Shown piece after piece: positions 53,691 to 63,833 of a DNA stretch of 64,000 nt. Each line of letters starts with the position of its first letter. Position 1 is the first letter of the stretch. Under the pieces are notes generated by a model that had not been told where the DNA came from, searched no databases, and saw only the letters and a list, made by a program, of their open reading frames with translations. The position numbers were made by a program, and so were the translations under genes. This DNA is from Streptomyces sp. NBC_01304 (GTDB taxonomy: Bacteria > Actinomycetota > Actinomycetes > Streptomycetales > Streptomycetaceae), in assembly GCF_035975855.1 (NCBI RefSeq), contig NZ_CP109055.1:8308001-8372000 (forward strand), read 5' to 3'.

Positions 53691-54818
53691 GTGCGCCCCG
53701 CCACCGCAACAGCCGCCGCCCTCTCCGCCGTCCTCGGCGCCGGCGCGGCCGCGATCGCCGCCGGAAGGTTCGCCAGCGACGCCGCGCTCAAGACGCCCCC
53801 GGGCCGCCCGCTCCCCAGCGACCCGGCCCTCACCGTGCACGCCACGGCCGCGGGCCAGATCACCCTCACCCGCTCCCTGGCCTCCCAGCGCCCAGGCGTC
53901 TACGGCCTGAGCGGCGACGGCTGCCACGCCGTCGTCGGCCCCGTCATCGAGAGCGCCCCGCACGCCGCGGACACGGTGGTACGCCGCCTCGAAGGGGTCA
54001 CCCACGGCACCCTCACCGCCGGCGACCGGGTCTGGCTCACCCCCCAGGTCCACCTCGGCAACCCCCGCGACGCCCTCGGCCTCGACCACGCCGACGTGGA
54101 CATCCCCGGTGAACTGGGCGGCCTGCCGGCCTGGTTCGTGCCGGGCATCCGCGACACCTGGGTGATCACGGTCCACGGCCTGGGCACGACCCGCGAGCAC
54201 CCCATGGTCGTCATGGACTTCCTGCACGCCCAGCGCTTCCCGGTCCTCGACCTCGCCTACCGCGGCGACCTCGGCGCCCCGCGCTCCCCGGACGGCCTCG
54301 GCCACCTCGGCGAGACGGAGTGGCGCGACCTGGACGCGGCGATCCGCTACGCGATCCGGTACGGCGCCGAGAACGTGGTCCTGCACGGCTGGTCCACCGG
54401 CGCCTCGATGGCGCTGCACGCCGCCGCGAACTCCGCACTGCGGGACCGGATCAGCGGCCTCGTCCTGGACTCGCCGGTACTCGACTGGGAGGCCACGCTC
54501 CGGGCGCTCGCCGCGGCCCGCCGCACCCCCACGGCCCTGCTCCCGCTGGCGGTACGCGCCGCCCAGGGCCGCGCCGGCCTGCGCGGCGACCGCATGGCCC
54601 AGGCGGCGGACCCGGACTCCCTGAAGGTCCCGACCCTGATCTTCCACGGCCCGGACGACGCCCTCGCACCCTGGACCCGTTCCCGCCAACTGGCCGCGGC
54701 CCGCCCCGACCTGGTCACCCTGCACACGGTCCCGGAGGCCCCGCACGCGGCAATGTGGAACGCCGACCCGGCAACGTACGAGGAAACCCTCCGCCGCTTC
54801 CTCACCCCGCTGATGTAG
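53691..54818 (+). CDS. alpha/beta-hydrolase family protein with N-terminal membrane anchor
   Basis: The GTG at 53691 gives 375 residues. A hydrophobic N-terminus (about 5-26) may anchor or export the protein. The hydrolase core has VITVHGLGTTREHP (oxyanion loop), nucleophile Ser in LHGWSTGASMAL, Asp in FHGPDDALAPW and His in PEAPHAAMWN, a complete triad. It resembles bacterial serine hydrolases/peptidases of unassigned substrate. A MITE-like element follows 33 bases after the stop. Confidence 0.8.
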   Translation: MRPATATAAALSAVLGAGAAAIAAGRFASDAALKTPPGRPLPSDPALTVHATAAGQITLTRSLASQRPGVYGLSGDGCHAVVGPVIESAPHAADTVVRRLEGVTHGTLTAGDRVWLTPQVHLGNPRDALGLDHADVDIPGELGGLPAWFVPGIRDTWVITVHGLGTTREHPMVVMDFLHAQRFPVLDLAYRGDLGAPRSPDGLGHLGETEWRDLDAAIRYAIRYGAENVVLHGWSTGASMALHAAANSALRDRISGLVLDSPVLDWEATLRALAAARRTPTALLPLAVRAAQGRAGLRGDRMAQAADPDSLKVPTLIFHGPDDALAPWTRSRQLAAARPDLVTLHTVPEAPHAAMWNADPATYEETLRRFLTPLM

Positions 54819-54851
54819 CTGCTCAGGTCCGGCCGCCGACAACCCAGGCCC

Positions 54852-55018
54852 TAGGGCCTGTCCGGCGGATCTTCGCGGGCCCACGACGCCTGGCACGCAC
54901 GCTCGCCGCACGCCCGAATCACCCAAGTACGTCCAGTACGAGGGCGATCCGGGCGCACGCCGAGAGCACGCACCAGACGCCGCGGGCTCTTCCGCGAAGA
55001 TCCGCCGGACACGCCCTA
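54852..55018. mobile_element. MITE-like element with 27-bp terminal inverted repeats
   Basis: The ends 54852-54878 and 54992-55018 match as inverted repeats at 26 of 27 positions (TAGGGCCTGTCCGGCGGATC and onward). The 167-bp interior has no gene. The right end read on the minus strand begins TAG, which is the stop codon of the minus-strand gene at 55016. The same arrangement occurs at the element at 21227. No transposase and no clear target duplication are seen. Confidence 0.65.
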
Positions 55019-56392
55019 ACCTCCCGTGTGGACCTGGAACGCCGCCCGCCGCACGGCCTTCGCAAGGGCCGGATCCGGATGGGCCGCGGCCAGCGCGACC
55101 AGGACCTGCACGGTCCGGGGATGCCCCACCGAGCGCACCTCCTGGAGCAGCGCCGGAACCGTCGGCTGGACCGCGGACTCCAGGTGCCGGACGAGGAGTT
55201 GGGCCTCACCGTGGTCGGCGACCGCCGCGGCCGTGTCCACCCACAGCCAGGTCGACTCGGCCCGGGTCAGCACGGCGTGCACGTCCTCGGGATCCGCACC
55301 CTCGTGCTCGGCGAGCCACATCAGCGCATAGGGCCGCAGCGACGGCTCGTGCAGGGCCACCCTGACGTCGGGCTCGGCGGGGGCGCCGACGACCCGCAGC
55401 GCCTCGAAGGCCAGGCCGCGCAGGAGCGCGTCGTCGCCGCGCGCGGTGTCGAGGAGCTCGGAGACGGCGCTGCCGACCGGCCGGGCGGCGAGCCAGGCCC
55501 GGTACTCGGCACGGGCCGCGTTCGGCCGGAGCCGGGCGCAGCCGCGGAGCATGCCGTCGGCGGACTGCTCGATGTTCCCGGCGGGGCTCTGCGCGGCGAC
55601 GATGATCTGCTCGAGCTTCACCCAGACCGCCCAGCTGCCCAGCGGGGTGAGGGTCGCCTGGCCCTCGCCGAGGGTCAGCGCGCCGACGGCGGCGAGGCCG
55701 TCGAGGGCCCACTCCAGGAACGGCAGCAGCGGCAGGGCGGGATCGACCGGCTCGGGCTGCGGGCCGTACGGGATCTCGCAGCGCTCGTCCCGCAGTTCGG
55801 TGACCCGCTGCTCCAGGAGGTCCAGAAGCTGGGGCACGGGCACCGGCCCGGCCGACAGCTGCAGGAAGGACAGCAACTGGGGCACGGCCTCGACGACTTC
55901 GGCGATCGACGCCGGGGCCAGCGCGACCGGCGCGGGATGCACAAGCGACCAGGCGTCGAACAGCGCGACCCAGCCGCGCAGCACGGCGGAGTCGTCCCGG
56001 TCCCAGGCACGCAGCCGCCAGCCGGGGCGGGCGGCGCTGTCGTGCACCTCGACGAGGCCGGCGAGCCGGGCGGTGTCCCAGTCGGTACGTACCTCCTTGA
56101 GCGTCAAGTCCAGGTCGGCGGCGGCCTGTTCGGAGGTGGCCGCGGACAGGATGCCGCCCGGTCCGGGGCGCAGCGTGATGTCGCGGACGCCCACCGCATC
56201 GGCCCAGCGGGCGATCCGCGCGGCCCCCGCGAGACAGCTCCGTGCCAGGCCGGCCAGGACCGCGGGCGCGGGGGTGCCCTCCGGGGGCCGGGGGGCAGGT
56301 CGGCGCGGCTTCGCCACCGCGCGGGGGGCGGCGGTGAGCGTGCGCGGGCGGACGAGTCGGAGCCTGGAGTCGCGCGGGGTACGGGACGTCAC
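55016..56392 (-). CDS. hypothetical protein with helical (HEAT-like) C-terminus
   Basis: The GTG at 56392 gives about 458 residues; a TTG at 56428 is possible. The N-terminal 40 residues are basic and Pro-rich. The middle (about 45-250) is winged-helix-like in feel, with ILSAATSEQAAADLDLTLKEVRTDWDTARLAGLVEVH. The C-terminal 170 residues form repeated helical pairs (LLRGLAFEALRVVGAPAEPDVRVALHEPSLRPYALMWLAEHE). I do not recognise a named family. Its TAG stop belongs to the terminus of the flanking element. Confidence 0.6.
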   Translation of the reverse strand: MTSRTPRDSRLRLVRPRTLTAAPRAVAKPRRPAPRPPEGTPAPAVLAGLARSCLAGAARIARWADAVGVRDITLRPGPGGILSAATSEQAAADLDLTLKEVRTDWDTARLAGLVEVHDSAARPGWRLRAWDRDDSAVLRGWVALFDAWSLVHPAPVALAPASIAEVVEAVPQLLSFLQLSAGPVPVPQLLDLLEQRVTELRDERCEIPYGPQPEPVDPALPLLPFLEWALDGLAAVGALTLGEGQATLTPLGSWAVWVKLEQIIVAAQSPAGNIEQSADGMLRGCARLRPNAARAEYRAWLAARPVGSAVSELLDTARGDDALLRGLAFEALRVVGAPAEPDVRVALHEPSLRPYALMWLAEHEGADPEDVHAVLTRAESTWLWVDTAAAVADHGEAQLLVRHLESAVQPTVPALLQEVRSVGHPRTVQVLVALAAAHPDPALAKAVRRAAFQVHTGG

Positions 56393-56572
56393 GAGGGCAG
56401 TCTTGCCGCTTCTGCCGCGAAAGCCCAAACGGAGGGGTGTGCCGCGCTTTCCCGGGCGCCCCGCCGTCCGCCGGGGCGACGGTCAACCCCGGTGTCCCGC
56501 ACAGCGGTACGGGCACCACCGACGAGCCCTGCCGACGGGGCCCGCCGCCGTGCCCCCGTCCCGTGGCCGGCG

Positions 56573-56974
56573 CTAGCCGCCCACCGCCGGGGCGTACGTC
56601 CCGAAGCTCCACACATTGCCCTCGATGTCCCGCGTCATGTAGTCCCGCGCCCCGTAGTCCTGATCCGTCGGGGGCATCAGAATCTCCACGCCGTGCTCGA
56701 CGGCCTGCTTGTGGTGTGCGTCCACATCGTCCACGTGCACGAAGAGGCCCGCGGGCCCCGCGTCCGCCATCGCCTTGGCGAAGGCCCCGCCGCGGCCCTT
56801 GGAGCCCACCATCACCATGCCGTTCCCGTACGACAGCTCGGCGTGCTCGACCAGGCCGCCCTCACCCTCGTACACCGCGATCTCGGTGAACCCGAAGGCC
56901 TCCGTGAGCTGCAGAATCGCGGCCTTGGCGTCCGCGTACAGCAGTGTCGGGGTGATGCTCGGTGTCTGTGCCAT
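56573..56974 (-). CDS. VOC-family (glyoxalase-like) protein
   Basis: The ATG at 56974 gives 133 residues: ITPTLLYADAKAAILQLTEAFGFTEIAVY, GLFVHVDDVDAHHKQAVEHGVEI and DIEGNVWSFGTYAPAVGG. This PhnB/YxeH-like VOC pattern includes the His-His of DDVDAHH and the Glu of RDIEGN as possible metal ligands. Function within the superfamily is unknown. It lies downstream of the zinc peptidase on the same strand, 86 bases away. Confidence 0.82.
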   Translation of the reverse strand: MAQTPSITPTLLYADAKAAILQLTEAFGFTEIAVYEGEGGLVEHAELSYGNGMVMVGSKGRGGAFAKAMADAGPAGLFVHVDDVDAHHKQAVEHGVEILMPPTDQDYGARDYMTRDIEGNVWSFGTYAPAVGG

Positions 56975-57060
56975 GACGCTCTCCCCTTCCAGGATCCGGC
57001 CAGCGGATTGTGACCTGCGGCACAGTCTTGCAGCAGGGTCTGACAATCCCGGCCGAGCGC

Positions 57061-57951
57061 TCACCGGAAGGTGTTGCACTGCGCCATGTCGCCCGAGCGA
57101 TAGCCCTGGTAGAACCACTGCTGCCGCTGCTGGGCCGAGCCGTGCGTCCAGGATTCGGGGGTGACCCGGCCCTGGAACTTCTCCTGGATCCGGTCGTCGC
57201 CCACCGCGGCCGCCGCGTCCAGGCCGTCCCGGATGTCGGTCTCGGTGAGCTGGGTGATCAGCGGCCTGCCGGTCGCCGGATCGGGCGTCGTCGTCGCGTG
57301 GTGGGCCCACACCCCGGCGTAGCAGTCCGCCTGGAGTTCCACCTTCACGGCGTTGCTGTTCTCGCCGGTGCGGCCGTCCTGGGAGCGCTTCAGCGTGCCC
57401 ATCAGGTCCTGTACGTGGTGGCCGTACTCGTGTGCCACGACGTAGGCCTGTGCGAAGGGGCCGCCGCTGGAGCCGAACTTCGTCCGCAGCTCGTTGAAGA
57501 ACCCCAGGTCGATGTAGACCTTCTGGTCGCCGGGGCAGTAGAAGGGGCCGACCGCCGAGGTGGCCGTGCCGCACGCGGTGCCCACGCGGTTGGTGAAGAA
57601 CACCGTCTGCGCGTCGGTGTAGCGGCCGTTGCGGCGCGGGAACTCCGCCCGCCAGAAGTCCTGGACGCTGTTGACCACCGCGACCAGGCGGCAATCCTCC
57701 TTGGTGTTCGCGTCCTGCCCGGTCTTGCAGGTCTGCTGGACCTGCGCCGCGCTCGACGCGGACGTCGCAGGCTGGTCGTTGCCGGACGTCAGGCCCAGGT
57801 TCTCCGGCCCGACGCCGAAGAAGAGCCCCATGAACAGCGCGATGATGCCCGCCAGGCCACCGCCGATGGTCGCCCTGCCGCCGGGAATCCGGCTGCCCCG
57901 GACGTCCTGGACCTCGGACGTGTCCAGATTGGCGTCGTCGTCGAACTGCAT
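57061..57951 (-). CDS. neutral zinc metallopeptidase (YpfJ family)
   Basis: The ATG at 57951 ([19 protein letters not shown]) is the usual family start; the in-frame extension to 58023 is rejected. One transmembrane helix (about 28-48) anchors an extracellular domain. [37 protein letters not shown] and the HExxH in [16 protein letters not shown] identify the putative neutral zinc metallopeptidase family. [14 protein letters not shown] supplies the further Glu ligand. The physiological substrate is unknown. Confidence 0.88.
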   Translation of the reverse strand: MQFDDDANLDTSEVQDVRGSRIPGGRATIGGGLAGIIALFMGLFFGVGPENLGLTSGNDQPATSASSAAQVQQTCKTGQDANTKEDCRLVAVVNSVQDFWRAEFPRRNGRYTDAQTVFFTNRVGTACGTATSAVGPFYCPGDQKVYIDLGFFNELRTKFGSSGGPFAQAYVVAHEYGHHVQDLMGTLKRSQDGRTGENSNAVKVELQADCYAGVWAHHATTTPDPATGRPLITQLTETDIRDGLDAAAAVGDDRIQEKFQGRVTPESWTHGSAQQRQQWFYQGYRSGDMAQCNTFR

Positions 57952-58204
57952 GGGCGCACCACCCTCTGCTCCACATCCCGGGCGACGGCCCGCCGCCCTT
58001 CCGCCGAGTATCGGCCACTTCATCCTGCTTTGCCCCTTGACGCGTGGCGTGGGGCGGAGGGCTGAACGGGGGAACGGCCTCGGCCTCCTCCGCCGTGTCG
58101 TCCCCGCCCGCGCCGCCCGCCGCGCGGGCCGCCGCTACGCTCTGCGCCTGATCCGGGGGCCCAATGCCCGCAAGCGCCGAAGAAGTGTGGAAAGGGGGGG
58201 CAAG

Positions 58205-59041
58205 GTGACGGCACTGTCGTCGATCGAGATGACCGGGGTGCGACCCCCCGGTGTCCCGGGGCCCACCCGCCCGTCGCGCCCCCCGCGGCCGCCGCGCCGC
58301 CGCGGCCGCCTGATGCTGCCGGTGGCCGTGGCCCTGCTGGCACTCCCGCTCGCGACCGCCGCCCACGAGGCGCGCCCCGCCCCGTACGGCGACCACCTCA
58401 CGTCCTACGCGCGCGTGGACGACGACGCGGCGCACGCGCGCGTGCCCGATCAAGAGGCCCACGCGCGCGCGGGCGACGGCCGGCCCGAACCCCGGCTGCG
58501 TAAGAGGGGAGCGGCCGTCGAGGCGTACGACCCCGCCACCGGCCGTCCGAGCTGGACCTACACCCGCGAGGACCGCCGCCCGCTCGCCCTGCTTCCGGCC
58601 CCCGGACACGCCCTCACGCTCTGGGACGACGGCCTGGTCACCGACACGGTCCGCGCCGACGGCAGCGCCGTGCGCTGGCACCGCGCCATCCCGGCCGGCC
58701 GGGCCTGGCTGGCCACGCCCGCCGCCCGCGCGGGCACCGGCGTGCTCCGGCACCTGGACCGCGACGCGCACATGATCGCCGTCGTCACGCCCCACCGGAT
58801 CTCCGCCTACCGCACCGCCGACGGCGACCTGCGCTGGGTGCTGCCCGCCCGCCGCGGCTGCGCCTTCGAGCCGGCCAGGGCCGTCCGCCACGGCCACGCC
58901 CTGATCGTCGCCCAGCCCTGCACCGGCCCGAAGGCCGCCTGGCCCGGAGACCTGGTCGCCGTGGACGGCCTCGGCCACATCACCCCGCACCGCAAGCCCC
59001 TGGGCAACGCCCTGCCCGGCGCCGCGACCCGCCCGCGTTAG
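58205..59041 (+). CDS. PQQ-like beta-propeller protein with N-terminal membrane segment
   Basis: The GTG at 58205 follows a GAAAGGGG site. The 278-residue protein has a Pro/Arg-rich cytoplasmic start, one hydrophobic segment (LMLPVAVALLALPLATAAHE) and an extracellular part. That part shows two to three PQQ-like blades (VEAYDPATGRPSWTYTRE, ISAYRTADGDLRWVLPARR). It is short for a complete propeller, so it is either partial or pairs with others. Two Cys (RRGCAFE, AQPCTGP) may form a disulfide. No enzymatic motif is seen. Confidence 0.7.
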   Translation: MTALSSIEMTGVRPPGVPGPTRPSRPPRPPRRRGRLMLPVAVALLALPLATAAHEARPAPYGDHLTSYARVDDDAAHARVPDQEAHARAGDGRPEPRLRKRGAAVEAYDPATGRPSWTYTREDRRPLALLPAPGHALTLWDDGLVTDTVRADGSAVRWHRAIPAGRAWLATPAARAGTGVLRHLDRDAHMIAVVTPHRISAYRTADGDLRWVLPARRGCAFEPARAVRHGHALIVAQPCTGPKAAWPGDLVAVDGLGHITPHRKPLGNALPGAATRPR

Positions 59042-59113
59042 CGGTCCCCGGCGGCAGTCCGCACGGATCAGCCCAGAACAAACGGGTTGCGTACCCCCGT
59101 TAGAATTGGCCCC

Positions 59114-59137
59114 ATGGCCATTCTCCTCGCGCATTAG
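59114..59137 (+). CDS. seven-codon leader peptide MAILLAH before the ABC-F gene
   Basis: An ATG at 59114 opens MAILLAH and stops at TAG 59135-59137, 61 bases before the ABC-F GTG. A TAGAAT -10-like hexamer at 59101-59106 would place transcription start at or near the ATG, so the peptide would be read without a leader. Upstream short open frames control many antibiotic-resistance ABC-F genes by ribosome stalling; that role here is inferred from position. Confidence 0.45.
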   Translation: MAILLAH

Positions 59138-59198
59138 ACGGCGACGACACCGCCTGACCCCGTCCGCCGTCCCTCCCCCCTCTGCCTGGAGTCTGACC

Positions 59199-60797
<1,599 letters not shown>

Positions 60798-61177
60798 TCC
60801 TCCGCCCTGATCCTTTGCCCCTGCAGAGGATTCCCGGCCCTGGTCGAGGCCTGATCAACTCCGTATGGATCATTCGCCTTATGGGTGATCCTTCATCTGA
60901 GTGAGAGCGCCTCGTACCAGGGTGTGTCGTACACGGAATCTGGGGCTGTATCGGCTGTGCGCCCTTGACGCGTCCCGTTCGGGCGCTGACCTGGCCCTTA
61001 GTCGATGAACCCGTTCGGTCGTACGTTCAGAGGTCAGCGGAAGCAGAGATTCCGCTCGTGATGACCGCCCATTCGGCCGCAAACCTTGTGGGACGGACCT
61101 TGCCGAATGGGTGGCCAGGAAGCCCCTGAGGGGTGATCATGAGAAGTCCAGAGCGCACTTCCCATGAGGAGGCACGG
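60798..61177 (+). other. 380-base structured region before the small HTH gene
   Basis: No gene is credible here. Several short inverted repeats occur: GGATCA / TGATCC (about 60866-60892), AGCGGAA / TTCCGCT (about 61036-61056), and CCCATTCGG / CCGAATGGG (61068-61076 / 61103-61111). The length and folding potential suggest a structured 5' leader or a small RNA gene for the following HTH gene. Confidence 0.4.
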
Positions 61178-61399
61178 GTGGCCGAGACTCTGAAGAAGGG
61201 CAGCCGGGTAACCGGCGCCGCGCGCGACAAGCTCGCGGCAGACCTGAAGAAGCAGTACGACTCCGGTGCGAGCATCCGAGCGCTGGCCGAATCGACCGGC
61301 CGCTCGTATGGATTCGTCCACCGGATGCTCAGCGAATCCGGTGTCACACTGCGCGGTCGCGGTGGGGCCACGCGGGGCAAGAAGGCCGCCGCCGGCTGA
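61178..61399 (+). CDS. small conserved helix-turn-helix protein
   Basis: The GTG at 61178 is chosen because GAGGAGG lies six bases before it; it gives VAETLKKGSRVTGAARDKLAADL. The 73-residue basic protein has a helix-turn-helix (QYDSGASIRALAESTGRSYGFVHRMLSESG) and a Gly/Lys-rich tail (RGRGGATRGKKAAAG). It resembles a highly conserved streptomycete family with no assigned role that I know. DNA binding is expected. Confidence 0.85.
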   Translation: MAETLKKGSRVTGAARDKLAADLKKQYDSGASIRALAESTGRSYGFVHRMLSESGVTLRGRGGATRGKKAAAG

Positions 61400-61427
61400 T
61401 CGGGCGGCTCACCGTCTTCGATGGTGG

Positions 61428-61459
61428 CCACCCGGTCGATCCCATGATCGGCCGGGTGG
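61428..61459. terminator. hairpin terminator after the small HTH gene
   Basis: CCACCCGG (61428-61435) pairs with CCGGGTGG (61452-61459), with additional CGAT/ATCG pairs inside. It lies 29 bases past the HTH stop and about 50 bases before the hydratase start. Confidence 0.6.
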
Positions 61460-61508
61460 TTACTGTGCAGTCACTTAATAGCGGCTGCAGTGCCACCGGA
61501 GGCGCCCC

Positions 61509-62306
61509 ATGGCTGTACCTGAGGTAACGGACGTATTCGACAAGGACGGCGTTCGGCTCACCGTCGACGACGCGATCGCCACGGTGACCCTGACCAACCC
61601 GGCCAAGCGCAATGCTCAAAGTCCTGCACTCTGGCGGGCGTTGGCGGAAGCGGGTCGGTCACTGCCGGGCAGCGTCCGCGTCGTGCTGCTGCGCGGTGAG
61701 GGCAAGTCCTTCTCCGCGGGGCTCGACCGCCAGGCGTTCACGCCCGAGGGCTTCGAGGGAGAGCCGTCCTTCCTCGACCTGGCCCGCGGCAATGACGCCG
61801 ACCTCGACGCGGTCATCGCCGAGTACCAGGAGGCATTCACCTGGTGGCGGCGCAGCGACATCGTCTCCATCGCCGCAGTTCAAGGGCATGCGATCGGTGC
61901 GGGCTTCCAGCTCGCGCTCGCCTGCGACCTGCGCGTGGCGGCCGACGACGTGCAATTCGCCATGCGCGAGACGAGCCTCGGGCTCGTGCCCGATCTGACG
62001 GGTACGCATCCGCTGGTGAGCCTCGTCGGCTATGCCCGCGCGCTCGAGATCTGCGCCACCGGACGCTTCGTCCACGGGGCGGAGGCCGAGCGTATCGGGC
62101 TGGCCAACCTCGTCGTGCCCGGCGCCGAACTCGACGCCGCCGCACGGGACTTGGCCGGCGCGCTCCTTGCCGCGCCGCGCGATGCCGTGATCGAGACCAA
62201 GGCGCTGCTTCAGGGTGCCTCGGGACGGTCGTACGAGGAGCAGCGCGTGGCCGAACGTTCCGCTCAGGCGCGGCGGCTGCGGGATCTTGCGGGGCTTGGC
62301 GACTGA
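61509..62306 (+). CDS. enoyl-CoA hydratase/isomerase family protein
   Basis: The 265-residue crotonase-fold protein contains LLRGEGKSFSAGLDRQAF (oxyanion-hole region), IAAVQGHAIGAGFQLALACDLRVAADDVQFAMRETSLGLVPD and AERIGLANLVVPGAEL. The usual second catalytic Glu region reads RETSLGLVPDLTGT, as in family members. A GGAGG site precedes the ATG. Acyl-CoA substrate is not known. It converges on the Asp23-like gene. Confidence 0.88.
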   Translation: MAVPEVTDVFDKDGVRLTVDDAIATVTLTNPAKRNAQSPALWRALAEAGRSLPGSVRVVLLRGEGKSFSAGLDRQAFTPEGFEGEPSFLDLARGNDADLDAVIAEYQEAFTWWRRSDIVSIAAVQGHAIGAGFQLALACDLRVAADDVQFAMRETSLGLVPDLTGTHPLVSLVGYARALEICATGRFVHGAEAERIGLANLVVPGAELDAAARDLAGALLAAPRDAVIETKALLQGASGRSYEEQRVAERSAQARRLRDLAGLGD

Positions 62307-62349
62307 GGCTGGGCCTCGATTTCCGCATGTCGGACGGGCTCGGGCTGAA

Positions 62350-63078
62350 TCAGGGCCCGATGCGCGTGACGAGCACCGCCACGCTCGGCAGCCCGGGCAG
62401 TTCCCGCGACACCTCGCGGCGTACTGACAGGGCAACATCCACAGCGCGATACCCGGTCCGGACGGCCAGCTCGATGCGGACATGGCGTCCGGCGAGCGCG
62501 GCCGCTCCGGGCGGGGTGTCGCGCTGCTCGATGTGCACCGCACGACCCAGATCCTCCGTCAGGCCCGCCACCCCGAGTACGGACCGCGCGGCCGCTGCCG
62601 CTCTTGCCTCGTCGGTGCCGGGCCTCGGTGCGCGGCCGGCCGACGCGGGTGGCTTCCGCTGTACGTCGTCGGGTTCGGGCTCGTGGTCGAGGAGCCCCGT
62701 CACGCGCAGGTCAACTGCACTGACCGCGAGCCCGAGTTGGGTCGTTGCGCACTCCCACAGCTGCGCGCGCAACCGGTCCGCCGTGGTCGGCAACGGAGTC
62801 GTCGCGATCGCTTCGAAGTCAGCCTCGATGCGCAGCGCCCCCGGCGGCAAGGCGCTCGGCGGCGGGGGCACCGCGGGCTCGCCCGTCTCTGCCGGGTCGG
62901 CCAGGCCGAGGCGAAGGGGACCCAGCCGTACGCCGCGTACCCCTGAAGCGGCGGCGGACAGCACCGCGCGGGCCGCGTGTTCCGTGATCCATGCGCCGTC
63001 CCGCGCGTCGCCCAGCGGAAGAAGCCGGCCGAGGCCGAGACTTCGGCGTACCTCCCGCACCCACCCGTCAGCCGTCAT
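62350..63078 (-). CDS. Asp23-like protein divergent from the Asp23/Gls24 cluster
   Basis: The ATG at 63078 (MTADGWVREVRRSLGLGRLLPLGDA) gives 242 residues. The C-terminal part (LGVAGLTEDLGRAVHIEQ, HVRIELAVRTGYRAVDVALSVRREVSRELPGLPSVAVLVTRIG) has the strand-helix pattern of Asp23-type proteins. The N-terminal half has a second, similar pattern. I recall that databases label homologues next to Asp23 genes loosely as nucleopolyhedrovirus P10 family; a virus origin is not implied. Function is unknown. Confidence 0.6.
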   Translation of the reverse strand: MTADGWVREVRRSLGLGRLLPLGDARDGAWITEHAARAVLSAAASGVRGVRLGPLRLGLADPAETGEPAVPPPPSALPPGALRIEADFEAIATTPLPTTADRLRAQLWECATTQLGLAVSAVDLRVTGLLDHEPEPDDVQRKPPASAGRAPRPGTDEARAAAAARSVLGVAGLTEDLGRAVHIEQRDTPPGAAALAGRHVRIELAVRTGYRAVDVALSVRREVSRELPGLPSVAVLVTRIGP

Positions 63079-63175
63079 CTCTCCAGACTGCCCCGTATCC
63101 GGCCCGGCGCGCTGCCGGGCAACCGCACTTACTGTGGTCACAGGAGCGCAACTCACCTCGATGGGGGCGAATGCG

Positions 63176-63637
63176 ATGACCGAGACAGCCGAACAGAGCT
63201 TGTCCGGAACGGAGTTGGCGAAGAGCGGCCCGACCAGGCGCGGTGGCGGGGACCCCGCCACCCGGGGGCGTACCACCATCTCCGACGGAGTCGTGGAGAA
63301 GATCGCCGGGCTGGCCGCCCGTGACGTGCTCGGTGTGCATGCCATGGGCAGCGGCATCGCGCGCACCTTCGGCGCCGTCCGCGACCGGGTGCCCGGCTCC
63401 GCCAAGGCCGTGGCCAGAGGTGTGAAGGCCGAGGTCGGCGAGGTGCAGACGGCGCTCGACCTGGAGATCGTCGTCGACTACGGCGTCTCCATCGCCGACG
63501 TCGCCAAGGCCGTACGGGAGAACGTCATCGCGGCAGTCGAGCGCATGACGGGCCTCGAAGTCGTCGAGGTGAACATCGCGGTCGGCGATGTGAAGCTCCC
63601 CGACGAAGAGGAAGAAGAGCAGGGACGACTGCAGTGA
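63176..63637 (+). CDS. Asp23/Gls24-family envelope stress protein
   Basis: The ATG at 63176 follows a GGGGG ribosome-like site; an ATG at 63161 is the alternative. The 153-residue protein has the Asp23 core: TTISDGVVEKIAGLAARDVLGVHAM, ALDLEIVVDYGVSIADVAKAVRENV and VVEVNIAVGDVKLPDEEEEE, with an acidic C-terminus. Such proteins form a membrane-linked layer in Gram-positive bacteria and respond to cell envelope stress. It heads the cluster that continues off the window. Confidence 0.88.
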   Translation: MTETAEQSLSGTELAKSGPTRRGGGDPATRGRTTISDGVVEKIAGLAARDVLGVHAMGSGIARTFGAVRDRVPGSAKAVARGVKAEVGEVQTALDLEIVVDYGVSIADVAKAVRENVIAAVERMTGLEVVEVNIAVGDVKLPDEEEEEQGRLQ

Positions 63638-63647
63638 GGAGCCCGCG

Positions 63648-63833
63648 ATGAGCATGGCGGTGGTCGGCCTGATGGCGGGCATGGCGCTCGGATTCGCCGC
63701 GTACTTCGGCGGGTTCGGGGCGTTTCTCCTGGTGGCGGCGCTCGGCGCGATCGGATTTCTGGTCGGGCGGTATGCCGAGGGCGACCTCGAGCCCGGTGAC
63801 CTGTTCAAGCCGCGCGGCGACCGGCGACGATGA
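63648..63833 (+). CDS. small membrane protein of the Asp23 cluster
   Basis: The 61-residue protein starts after a GAGGAG site. Two transmembrane segments (about 3-20 and 22-40, MAGMALGFAAYFGGFGAFLLVAA) are followed by a basic/acidic tail. It is translated between two Asp23 genes and probably anchors them, as AmaP-type proteins do in other Gram-positives. Its stop overlaps the next gene by four bases. Confidence 0.75.
   Translation: MSMAVVGLMAGMALGFAAYFGGFGAFLLVAALGAIGFLVGRYAEGDLEPGDLFKPRGDRRR

Noticed and set aside
54320..57013. Plus-strand open frame of about 897 codons
   Set aside because: It is out of phase with the hydrolase and opposite to the hypothetical and VOC genes, and it crosses the MITE-like element. 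Composition is typical of a shadow.
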